From positions 85,796,070-85,860,069 of the forward strand of contig OX465282.1 in NCBI GenBank assembly GCA_949987705.1: a stretch of 64,000 nucleotides of DNA, written 5' to 3'. Position numbers and translations under genes: made by a program. This document shows, in pieces, positions 31,690 through 44,600 of the stretch; position 1 is the first letter of the stretch, and each line of letters begins with the position of its first letter. Origin of the DNA: Thereva unica (lineage: Eukaryota > Arthropoda > Insecta > Diptera > Therevidae). The notes beneath the pieces were generated by a model that was given only the letters and a program-made list of their open reading frames with translations, was not told the origin of the DNA and made no database searches.

Positions 31690-32143
31690 GAGCGAGTTTA
31701 CACGGGTGCATCAAATAATTAATTTGATGCACACTGCATTAAGCCGTGTCGTTTACACGGTATGTGATTAGCTGTCACTTTTAGTTCGGTGATTAAATAT
31801 TGAACCAAATTTTTTGAATGCGGAGATGCAACAATTTTGTGTCCATGATTGTGCAAATATTTATTTCTTTGCAGATATCTATAAATAATTTTGTTTCTAG
31901 ATTTGCCCAATTAGAACCGCGCCTCGTCCGCAATTCCATTTGTAGTTCCATTTCCATTTTTAATTTTAAAGTGAAAATATATGCTTTTCTTGAAATGTCA
32001 ATTTAATGCACTCAACTGTTTACACGGCAGTGCATCAAATAAGTTCTGTGAACTAAATTAATGCAGCGGATTATTTTAATTGTCAGGGACACCGCTGCAT
32101 CAAATTTAATTTAATTATTTGATGCACCCGTGTAAACTCGCTC
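31690..32143. mobile_element. MITE, 454 bp, TAT target duplication
   Basis: TIR GAGCGAGTTTACACGGGTGC followed by ATCAAATAATTAA, inverted at the right end. TAT at 31687-31689 and 32144-32146. Internal copies of TGCATCAAAT and TTTACACGG in both orientations. Confidence 0.9.
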
Positions 32144-32149
32144 TATGAT

Positions 32150-32665
32150 TCAGTTAACAACATTTTGAGGGGCACTGTGTCCCTGCAACTTTCATAGTTG
32201 TCAAATTTTTATGTGGCTTCGGCAACTGTGGTCTTCCTTAATTCGGAGGAGTTTGAATAATTAATAATTTAATCCTCAATCAATTAGTAAGATAAACCCT
32301 GTAATAGGAACCTGAACTTAAAACAATTAGAGTTTCGTAGTGTATGAGTGTTTTCAGGGAAAAAGTCCAATCATTTTGTACCGCAGCACTCTAAACATTG
32401 ATGGGCTTTAGAAGATAAAAAATTATCTATAGTTTCTTTAAGGAACGCACACGTTTACAGTTTAAAAAATTTCGTGATTATTTATCTGTTATCAGTTTTA
32501 GTCGGAATTTTTGGTGAGACTCTCAGATTTTCTGTTTATAGTGCATGTGCATACGTCCAAAGTAGACATTCCGGTGTAGTGTTTCACGTAAGATTGAGTC
32601 TGTAAGTTGTTTGTTCTGTGTGTCGAATAAGTTGCAGTGGAATTTGAACTTGTTTGTTGTCCAAG
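32150..32665 (+). promoter_or_regulatory. Upstream region of the Gly-Tyr-Pro-tail gene
   Basis: No transposon recognised. It should contain the promoter and 5' UTR of the gene starting at 32666; the stretch 32500-32660 (less AT-rich, ending TTGTCCAAGATG) is a plausible leader. No TATA box could be assigned. Confidence 0.4.
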
Positions 32666-35600
32666 ATGATGCCCATGAATAATGTCAACCAAGGTGGCTA
32701 TGCTCCACCAGGCCAGGGGGGCGGCTACCCACCACCAAGTGCTCCCGGTGGATACCCACCAGCAGGAGTAAGTACACTAATTGCACCAACACACTGATCC
32801 CATTTTTCTATTGTTGTTATTAAAAAATGCATCTCGTCATTCATGACCAGTTTCGCTGGTTTCGGCATCATCCAATACTTTGGTTGGTGAACCGATGGAC
32901 TGTTGATGCTACTTCCACTTGGAAAAGAAACACTGTGAGGCTGACTACAATATTTTTCTATACTTTGCTTTGAAACCATATTTTTAGACCCTGTTTAGAT
33001 GTTGCGCTTTGTCGCGCGCTTTGAGTCGCCTCAAAGCGCACATTTGTTTAGACGATTCGCTTTGAGCCCAGTCGCTTCCTTTACAGCTGGAACAAATGGA
33101 ATAAAAACAATTTGCATAATTTGCTATCTACGAAGTATTGGCGTGTTTTTATAAAGTGTGATAACAATTTTTGCGATATCCAGAGTATTTCCGTTTTTTA
33201 AAATAAGAAAAGTGATATGGTGTTTTTGTAAATTGCCAAAATAACGTTTCTTAAAAGTTTTCTCGCACGTGTTTTCACTTAGAAGGCTGAAACGAAAGTG
33301 AAATGGAACACGAAGATGGAACAAAATGAAATTAAAACGCCAAAAAGCGCAAGTGAATCCCTTTCTGATCAAGACTCACTTCCTACCGCCCCGAAACCTC
33401 CCCGCGCCCACAAATTTCGGGAGGCACTTGCGCTGAAGCGCACCGTCTAAACAGGGTCTTATTTTTAATTAGATTGACCTCGAGCTTCCTATCCCCGGAC
33501 ATCGCGCGCTTGCTGGGCCTAGATTTTTTTTGGTGGAAACCGTGAAACCGAATTGTATACTAGATCTCCTTTGCGAATTTTTACGATAATAATTTAAACA
33601 AGTGGTTGGCAAGTAGCTGTGTGTGCTGCTTGTGGCTTTTGCAGATGTTGGCATATTAATACACCGAAGGAAATTATTGGTAATAATTCTACTTAACTTT
33701 CACAAAACATTTTTGTTTAGTATCCAAGATTGGAAATAGTTCTCGTGGACAAGAAATGACGTTTATTTTAAAGGAAGAAGCATGTTACAGTAAATCAAAT
33801 TTTGTTCCGAAGTAAAAAAATCTTCCCACAAGATTTTTGGCAAGTGGTCGTTGCCTAATACTCTTCCGCAGTTGACCAGACACAACGCTGTTTGAATTAA
33901 CTCATACTTTTTTGGCACCGTACACGCCCTTTTTGGTTATCATCTATTTTAAGATTCATATTGCGATATCTCCACTCTGTCTATAGATACCAGTCGATTC
34001 GATTTGTAAAGGATAATTGGCAATTTTTGGGGAATCAGAAGTTGTTTTTTCTGGAAATTATAAAGTAAACTGTTCGGATATAAAATATAATTATTTATGT
34101 TGTAGCTATACAGAAGATCAATAAAGATATTGTACATATTTCCAGATGGTTAAGCGCTTTCGAAGGAGAAATTTTTAAGACGGTCGTTTGTAATAAATGA
34201 ACGAACAGTTGAGCACTGACGCTATTGCGTGCAAGTGATTCATTATCCAGTAAAGTAACATGTAAAATTGTTTCAGTTTAAAAAATCTATAGCTGACATC
34301 ATATAGGTATTAATCGCAAGTTTCGTTTGTAGTGTATCACAGAAGTTAAAATAGTTGTTGATTGGAACGAAATAAATTTTTAGCTTTGCTCTCTCTTTTG
34401 GAGTCCACCGTTTTAGGTTTGTGTTGTAATTGCCTCCCTCCCCCAAAAAGCCTTTGTATGTAGAAAATTCAACTTGAACATTTATCATTTTGTAATTTTG
34501 GAGGTACATTCAGCGCGAAGCAAATACACTAGAAATATCACCTGATAGTTGTTTAAGTTTGATTTATTTTAATTATCAGCAGAAATATAGAGCTTGTGCT
34601 TCGAAGGCGGATCGCAAGTGGCTCATAAATAGTGAATAAAGTCAGGGAGGAGTTCGGACAATACAGATCTTTGATTTCACGCTAATTTTCCCGATCCTAG
34701 GATTAAAAAGTGCACTTTCTCACTTTTTTTGATTAATTTCATTTCAAGACCAACGAATTATGTATTTGAAATAATTTCAAAGCTACTTGGAGCCCTCGTG
34801 AGTAATGAAGGATCTTTATTCAACACTTTTCCAGGGGCCGGTTCGTGTATGTCGGAAACAAAAATTTTTTTTCGTCTCGGGTTCGTGTAAGTCGAAAAAA
34901 TTGAAAATTTTCGTCTGAAGCCGGCGAAAGGCACTCGAAAGCTCTTGGGTTATCGAGTTTTTGCATTAGGACACGAACAATTTTCTTTCGACCTATGCGA
35001 ACGATAAAATTTTCGTCGACAAAATTTTTCGACTTCAATTTCTTTTCGTTCGGTTATCGTCGTTCGCCATACACGAACCGGCCCCAGGTATTCCACGGAT
35101 AGTCCTAAAGTTCGACGGAATTTTCCTCGTAGGCGCGTTTCAACAGGAAGCGCCTACTGTTGATATTCCTTCTAATAATAAAAAAATCTGCGTCTTCATA
35201 ACTATTCGTACATATAATTTATTCGACTGTGCATTTCAAATCATTAAGCCACAGTCAGTCTATCATCGAGCAAGTAGTGTAAAACTGGTCTTAGACAGTC
35301 TTAAATGGAAGTCAAACTTGGTAGCGTCCATCGTTGCATCTTTTGACATTGTTGACGAAATGGAGTTCGCACTGTGCTTCTTCTTTGGTCCATTTTGGTC
35401 TAGATGGAAGTTCCTCCAATACTCAAAACTTCCTCAAATAGTTGTTTGTCAAGAAATGATCCATTCTAAAACTATTCAGTTCTACTGAAGTTCCATCGTG
35501 GCCCTTTCTTAACTCGAAATTATGTCGGCTCCCAAGAGGAGGTGGAACGTCGGATCTGCTAATTGGAGTCCTTCCAGGTGGGTCCAATCCCTGATCAAAT

Positions 35601-38600
35601 ATTCGCTTTGTGGTTATTGGTTTTCCATTTTGGTGATCCCAAGCGCCTGTGCTTGAATGATCTCGGGTGGTTGACCCTGTGTTTTCATCTGCAGTATGAC
35701 CCTGTTGGTTATCTTACCGGATGACATGGTCCGGAGTACTAATACCTCGCCGTGTATGGACTCCCGTTTGAGTCGCAAATTCTGGACCACTGACTCTCGC
35801 ACAAATGAGGATTGCGATGCAGGATCTGGTAATCGTCAATATATTTCAGTTCATCGTCCAACGCACCCGTATTCATCGATGCTTTAATTTTTAATCACAC
35901 CTTTTCTCCGAAAGTCGCTAACAGTCTGAAGATTGGAGCTACCTTAGGCTAGCAACAAAAGAAATTTTTCAAATTTAGGGAGTTTAAAGGATTGTCAAAG
36001 TATTAGAGAACAGCGGCTGCTCTTTTGAGTATTCACAGGGAAATCGACGTAACGGCTTAAGAAGTAATCAACAAATTTGCTGAAAAACGTAGAAACATAG
36101 AACTGTGACTTGTGCACTGCTTGTCAATAGCTAATAAACTGAATACTGAATACTTCTTCTGGTCTTTTTCCTATTAAACAACTAAAAGTTACATTAATTT
36201 TGGAGGATAATGTTTAAAGTTCAGGACTCAACTTATAACTTATTTGGTAATTTTAGACATAACCTCAGGTTGTAAGAAACGGCAAAAGTAGCAAATAAGG
36301 CCATTTTTAACATTAAAATTGGTTATAGCTTCAAAACTATAGGCCGTAGCATAAAAGTTGTTGAACATTATTCATAGGAAATTGTCCAAGCTTTCCAATT
36401 TTGTAATAAAAAAATATCAAGTAGCTAATTTTCTTTGGAGGAAAAGGTGGTTGAAGTTGAAATTTTAGTGAAGAGAAAAAACAAAATTTTGACTTTGACG
36501 ACACATATCTCTGGAAGTTGGTGGGTTGAAGCCTTTACTTTTACCGTTTCTCATAGGCGAGAGTATTACCAGGGTGGCGATTCTTCTGGAAATTCTGGAA
36601 GTCAGGGAAATGTCAGGGAATTTTAAATTTCTGGAAAAGTCAGGGAAAAATCAGGGAAAAAATGTGAGAGTCAGGGAATTTCGTTTGTTGTAAAATTAAT
36701 TTAAAAATCATTAATGTTCTCAGGATAAAATTTTAAGTTTTACGCGATAATAATACAATATGGCAATATATGTATGTATATATTTATCGCCGGCCCTAGC
36801 CTTTGCTCAGGGTGGAGCGGGACCTTCTTTCGGCGCCTTTTTTCGACGCTATTTCGGGTTGTCCTAGATTAACCTTTTTTCGAGACCTGCCCCGGCAGCC
36901 GTGACGTTCAGTTTTACTGGACAAGCTTTATATTGGAAGCAGTTTTCATTTCCTTAAGGGATTGTGCCCTCCCCCATGTACGAGCCTTTTCGGACTGGGC
37001 TGTCCCCTAAGGATTTAAGCGGTGGTTTCTACGGTCAGTGGTGGTTTCTCATCAGCGGAATAGAGGGAAGAACATGTAGCATAACACTTTTTGTAGCGGG
37101 CGATGTGACGGAATGTAACTCCAAAGCGGGTCAACCTCTAGCGTGGAGCTGCACCACTTTTGCAGTGAGCGACACAATTGTTGCGATAGTCCAGGACCGG
37201 GTTTCGGTTGTAGAGCCTTTTAATAAATAATAGCATAACAGGGCATTAGAGCAAGTGTTTCTTACCAAAGTTGCTTCCACGGTGTTTCGCCAGCTACGCC
37301 AGCCTTTCTTAAGTTGGTTGCCTCTGGGTTTCTGCTTCCTTGATGATCTGAGCGGATATGATCGTGGTTGCTCGCCAGGTGCTGGCGGTCGATGACGGGA
37401 CATTGCAAGTTTGGCTTTGGGCACTGTGGGACATGGGATTTTCCAGATCCTAAGCCGCCAAACCAAACCAAACTTGCCGCCAATATGGCTACCCTTTCTG
37501 CCATTTGATCGGACTTCTTTTCTGAAGGGTTTTCAGTCGGATTCTCAAACCGTATGCCCGGAGTCTTCACCTTTTCGCCGAGTTATTGTGGTTTGGAGGA
37601 AATTCTGAGGGTCATATTATCTTCTTATTAAGTAAAACGGCATTCTTCTCTACCTCGAGGACGATGCAGCGCCCAGCAGCTGCTGCACGGGAATACGTAG
37701 CATTCCGCACCGTGGTTAGTGGGCTCAGTCTGCCCTCCTTGAAGAGGTATCCCGGAAATTTCCCTTCATTAGAGCCACATTCGGCACCCTACTCCATGGG
37801 TTCAGAAATATCCAACTGGCCTTGCAGGTCGTTCTCTTAGGGGATATGAAAGCCCAAGAAGTGTTTGGAACTTTGAGAGGTGCTAAGGTTTTTTGAAAAA
37901 ATGCACCATCAATATTTTATTTTTGCTCGAAATTGTTTTTCGCATTCATTTTGGCGCCCCTTGACACCTGGCGACCGCTCCATTCGCTCTACCCAAGGGT
38001 CGGCGCTGTATATATAAATACTGCTATCTATGAAAGTTAATTTACATAGCAATAGGTCATTTGTTCTACGAATCTAGGGTTAATTCAAAAACTCATCACT
38101 GCAGAATTCAACTTCAGACTTAAATTTCAATTTTCGGTTCAAGATGTAGACATGGAGAACGCCAGTAATAAATTACAGCAGCTAGTATTAATCTGGGAAT
38201 AGCTACTACTGTCGCTCTGAAAAAAGCAGAGATGCATTTGGGCGTATTTGAGTCGTTCTTATATTAAAACAACAAGAGTGAAGGACAGAGTATTCGGCGA
38301 CGAATTCAATTTTGTCAAAAAAAGTATAATCGCAAAAATTGTCAGCTGACCCTTTTTTCACTAACCCCTTCAATTTAAATTTTTAAATACCTCGCTTTCA
38401 AAGAACGATATAAATACCCATTATAAATTGGTCGAACATATGTATATGTTACATATAATATTATAGTATTATGTTCTATCACAATTGTTTTGTTAGGTCA
38501 GGGAATTTTTTAGATTAGTCAGGGAAAAGTCAGGGGAAAGTCAGGGAATTCAAAATCATCAATGGAATCGCCACCCTGATTACGCGTAGATTGGGGCCTT

Positions 38601-41600
38601 ATTCAAGAAAATCTCTCATAGGGTTACAAAAATACAGGGTGATATGTAAACCTCTACCAAAAAATTTCAAACTGAATAATTTGATTATTTGACAGTAATT
38701 TTAACATTTTTCAAAAACTGTATCAAAACTTCATCTAGACAGATTAATAGCTAACTAAAAGACGAACTTTTTAAAAAAAACATAAGTACAGAAACTCAAA
38801 TTTTCAGCCCGTTAGAATAAATTAAATAGAAAAAATAGTATTTTTTTGAAAAAATTGAAAATATAACTGTAAATCGCGTGAGATTTACAATAACCCTCAA
38901 TTTTTTGCTTTGTTAATTTCAAATTCTAACAAAATTTTTTGATGAAAAATGCGCCATTCTTTTAATTAACTTTTTCATTAAAATTGAAATTTCACGCTTT
39001 CTTTAAAATATTTTTTATTTTTTACTTTTCAGTACATTTTTTAGTTAATGAAAAGAATTTTTTTTAAAAATTTTTTTAACCATTTATTTTATTTTCTACT
39101 TTTTAGTTTATTATATGTATTCCGCCATTTTATGATGGCAATTCTATTAGATTTAAAATTACGTCACACAGTTTACTGTATTCATTTGATACCTATGTCG
39201 TGGGCTCGGTGGAACATAATTGCAAAAACGGCCGCCATCTCGAAACCGTCTTCTTGATTTTTTTACAAAAAGGTCAGATTGTATTTAGTACTTATACATG
39301 ATGAGTTGAACTCAAGTTGAACCCAAGTCTAACTACATGTAAACGGGAGTCGAGTTGGGCTAAGGTTGACTGAACTCGACTCAGCTCTGCTTCCTGGGTT
39401 TAGTTGAAATTATGCATACGGACATGAGTTCAGTATTTGAGTAGTTGAATTTAGTTGACAGCAGCATCTCTGTGTTTGTTTGTGATTTTTTGTAGCGTGT
39501 ATTGCTTCTTTATTATCAACTCACCCTTAACTCAACTATTCATCTTATCATTCATACACATTAACCACCCGAACTACGAGTGTGTGCAAAATTGGAAGTT
39601 GATCGGTTATATTTTCTACTTTTTAGACTATTATAAGCTTTCCGCAATTTAGTGTTGGCCGCCATTTTGAATTTGGAATGACGCCACATAGCTTATTGTG
39701 TTCTACCTGTCATATCCTTTCATTTGATACCCATGTCAGAGGGCCGCGGAGCACAATTTCAAAAATCGGGCGCCATTTTGGAACCGCCATCTTGATATTT
39801 TTACAAAATGGCCAGACTGCATTGTCATCCAAACTAAACGTGTATGGAAAATTTCAGCTCTATCCGAAACCGGGAAGTGGGTCAAATTTAACTTCCAAGA
39901 TTTGACGACAAACAGTGTAAGTGTTGGCCGCCATTTTGAATTTGGAATGACGCCACATAGCTTATTGTGTTCTACCTGTCATATCCTTTCATTTGATACC
40001 CATGTCAGAGGGCCGCGGAGCACAATTTCAAAAATCGGGCGCCATTTTGGAACCGCCATCTTGATATTTTTACAAAATGGCCAGATTTCATTGTCATCCA
40101 AACTAAACGTGTATGCAAAATTTCAGCTCTATCCGAAACCGGGAAGTGGGTCAAATTTAACTTCCAAGATTTGACGACAAACAGTGTAAGTTAAATAAAA
40201 GAATTTAAAAATAGTATTTTTTTTTTAAAAATTAGAGTTTTTGTTAAAAATTTAAAAAGAACGGACATGAAATTTTAAAATCCGGCTAGAGGGATCGATA
40301 GGTAAGCTCAAAATGAACAATTAAAAAAAAATTTTGTCAATAACTTAAAAATTACGACCTCTAGAGTAATTTGGGCTTTGAATAGAGAAGATAAGGAACC
40401 GAACATAGCGTACATGTATTCGAGGGAAGCACTTGAGCTCACGAAATTTTCTCTCTAATTCTCCCTCTCCAATGGTGTCAAGCAAAAGCTACGTAGTGGA
40501 AAACGCGGGAGAAGGCAACTGAGAGCTTTCACTATCATAGGAAAGTAATTTTCGTTAATTTATGAATACAAAGTGTAAAATTTATCCTTCCAATCCAAAG
40601 AATAAAGTGTCGCGTTGCATATTCAGTTGTTTTTTTGGAAGTGTGCGAGTACATTTAATGTCAATAAAAATAAATTAAAAGCGCAGTTTTTCTCCACAAT
40701 TTCTAATGTAAACAAACTTTGACCACAACAACAAAATACATTGTCTAACTTGAACAGAGGCGTAGCGAAATTTGTTCAGATTTGCGAAGGGTTTACTCCA
40801 AACATTTAGCCAAGTGTAGTGTTCTCATCGGGATGGTTGCTGAAAAAAGCCATCCCTCCCGGTTTTTGAGTAAATATCACACCGCCATTGTCCGGGGGTT
40901 AGACACAAATACTAAAGAATGCTGTGCATTAGTGCTACTAAAATGCTTCTCCGATATTAATTATTTGCGCTTCCTTCTCTTCTCTATTCAAAGAATTTGG
41001 GTGGAATATCAAATATCTCGCCACTGTGCGGTGGTGGTGTGAAAAGGAGTATTTATTTTTAATAAAATACAAAATACTACTATATGATATAATTGCGCAG
41101 TTAAAATCTACTCTAATAAAAGGAAACGACATCGCTGAAACTAGGATACTTCTCAGGATGGCAGTGGAACATCACAAGATAGATCTAAAAAAATGTTTTT
41201 TTGGTTTTTTATAATGACTGAATTGCAATAGAAAAATGCAATATTTCCACTTTTCATAATTTTGAATTTGTAGATGATATGCTATTTTACATCTTGAAAT
41301 TCTTGTAAAATGCAATAATCTTCTTGTAAATCTTTGACCAAAATGAATCATTTCCCAATCTGCAAAATAAGCATATTCCGGAAACGCTATAAAACTAAAG
41401 GTTTTACTAACTTTTGCAAAGTAGTAGAAACCGGAAAGTCGGACCTAAAAAACAAAATTGTAACTTCCTCAAAATTTGTAACAGCTTCTTTCTTAATTAA
41501 ATTGATTTCCATCAAAAATTTTATCCCTTTAATAAAATTTACCTAGTAAAAATATACACATTTAAGTATAGGAACATATGCACGTATGCCGATATTTCAT

Positions 41601-44600
41601 AAACAAAAAAATTTTTTTGTGCGGTTTAGTCTGAAGTCGGTTTTTAAAATTTTTTTGTATTTCGTACTTTTTAGTCCATTCATTTTTGTCGGGGGCAATA
41701 TAAAAAAATTATTAAGTTAGGTCTACACGGCACAAATAGATCGTTGCGTGTGAACTCAACTGTTCGGCTTGCACAATCTAAAAGGTTTGGATTTTACCAA
41801 ATATGTCTCGGTGATGTTCGACCACTTGCTCCTCCGACCTTATCACAATCAAAGTAAAATAATATAACGCGTAGATAAGTATAAATATAATGCGCAATAG
41901 CTAATTGAGGTAATTTTCACTCGTCATTTGCACTCAGTTTATTTACACAATTGGACTTGCGCCAGACAATTTAAAAAACTAAATCGTTGCGTATGAACCT
42001 ACCTTTACGATAAGTATGACACTCTGTCGTAGTATCGTTTAACCGACGATGCAGCGTACGTATTGCGAGAATGATTCTTCTTTTAAAATCCATTCGGAGA
42101 AGTATAACACGCCGCCGCGCCATCGAAAACATCTAAGCAGTAGCTAAATAGTTTTTGCATATTTTCGGACGAATTTAAAAAAAAACTTATTTAATATGAA
42201 ACGAAATTCTCCGGGGGAAATTAAAAGAAATATTTATTGTGAAGTAGATAGCTTACTGTACTATACTCGTCATACACTTTCATTCGATACCCATAACAAG
42301 GATGTTGTAAAGAAAAAGTAAGCCGCCATTTTGTGTCGGCCGCCATTTTGGGTTTTGAATGACGCCACATAGCGAAGTGTGTTCTACTTGTCACACCCTT
42401 CCATTTGATACCCATTTCGGGGGTCGGGGAGCAAAATTCGACTGCCTTCTTGGAACCGCCATCTTGATTTTTTTACAAAATGATCAGATTGTATTGTCAT
42501 GCGAACTATACGTATGTGTAAAATTTGCAGTTGATCGGTTATATGGAAGTGGGTCAAAATCAAGTTCAACATTTGTTTACAGTGCACACACATACAAATC
42601 AAGGAAATATAAGCTTAATTGTCATTGATAGCGGGGAAATCAAATGTAAACAATAAAATTCTTTGATTCTTCACCCACGTCATGGTATATTTCTTTATTC
42701 AATACTAGCACAAATCCGCGTGCGTCGCAACGCCTTTTAATAAAAGAAAATTATGTGTGCATAGTCTGGAATAAGAAAAGAGTATAATGAAACAAAGAAC
42801 AAATCTGCAAGATATGATTTTGGATATATAAAAAACTTTAGAGTTGACTATAAAAATATGTTACATCGGAAAACTTTTATACTACGTGCACAACAGATAC
42901 CTAGCCAATTTTATTCAGAATATGTCTTGTGCGCGTAGATTTTGACGTTCTCAGATTATTGGCACCCTGAACTTGCCCCATGGCGAACATGGCTTGAGAC
43001 GAAGACTGCCAACATTTTAAGACGATACTGATTTGAACCTAAAAAGGGCAGTTCCCGTTTTTGTGTTTCGACGTTTCCTGTCATACCGCCCGCACGGCAC
43101 TGGTTAACAATCCACTGTAACGCTTGTTTATAAACGATGTTAGATGTTTCACTTGTAAGTATTAAAATGTTTGTGGCATTACTGAATTGAGTCGATTTAG
43201 TTGAGTTGATATTTTCGAAATCGTCATAAATGTCGCTCATCAAAATTTCCTCGACTATTACGAACTTTCAAACAACATCCAGCAGCTCACTGTCATCATT
43301 CTCATTAATCTTAGAACATTTTCTATATATCCTATGTTGAGGAGAATAGCACTGAATTCTGAGTTTTCCGATTGCGTTCTCATCTTTTGTTTTAAATGAC
43401 GTTTTCTAATATGCCCCTAAACGAGTGATCATTCAGACATGCATCAATATCATCGGCCCATATATTTGTCCGGACAGCCGGCAACATTTGCCCGGAATCT
43501 ATGTCAATAAAACAGGTACTGCCCAAAATAATTAGTTTTTACATCTTAAATCTCGCGGTGTTCTGTTAATAGATACTTTATATACCATAGTACACTCATC
43601 GCATTCCCAGACAGCCATCATGCAGTCTTGTAAAACTTTAGATTTTTTCCACGCAGGTTTTTAGATTTGTTCCACGCCGGATTTTCCATATGACCTTCTT
43701 CGATCGGTATCTTCAGCATAGAATGAGCTGTTCTTCCTGATGTGAGTAAAGTTTCCGATCTCATATTGACCAAATACCCGACCTTTCGAAATGTTTAAAA
43801 GCGTGGGACTTTACCTATATTTTTATTTTATTATTACTGCAACTTTTCGCTAGCGCCCCATATATCATATATATTGGTTTGAGCAAAAAAGTTTTCATTC
43901 AACATAATTTTTTACATTTAGTCCATTTCTAAACAAAAGCATATTTTTAAGTTTTTTAAACTATATTTTTAGTTTTCTACCTTTCAGTTTATTATATATG
44001 TCTTCCGTTATTTTGTGGTGACCGATATTTAAAATGAGGTTACCCAGCTTGTCATATCCTGTCATTTGATACCCATACCGATCGTGATGTAAATAAAAAA
44101 AGTAATCCGCCATCTGTATTTGGCCGCCATTTTGTTCCGGCCGCCATTTTGAATTTGGAGTATCACCAAATAGGTAACTATAATATACTTATCATTCCCG
44201 TTTATTTGATACCCATGTCGGCGGTCAGCGAGCACAATTGCGAAATTCGGCCGCCATCTTGAAACGGCCATCTTTATTTTTTTCTAAAATGATCAGATTG
44301 CATTGTCACTTGAACTGTACATGTGTGCAAAATTTGAAGCTGATCGGTTATATTGCAGTGGGTCAAAAACAATTTTCAAGATCTGTCTACATACATACAT
44401 ACATCCATACGTACATACAGGTAGAGCTAATATATAGTGCATATAAATAGCTTAAAACATGCCCGCCAAAATACTGAATCTTGCAGTGAAATTCCCATCC
44501 CAATCGGATTAGCCGTTTCCGAGATTAGCCCGAACAAACAAGGAGACAGACATACAGACACACAGACATACAGACACACAAAAATTTTAAAAATGCGTGA

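Noticed and set aside
40755..40770. CAGAGGCGTAGC as a hAT terminus
   Set aside because: No inverted partner or flanking duplication was found within the window.
40782..41042. 86-codon frame as a possible gene
   Set aside because: No domain, no splice context, AT-rich repeat surroundings.
41690..42015. A further TIR element
   Set aside because: Only partial terminal similarity and no target duplication, so it is mentioned but not called.
42956..43243. 95-codon minus-strand frame as a possible gene
   Set aside because: Not recognised, no supporting signals, inside a transposon-rich intron.
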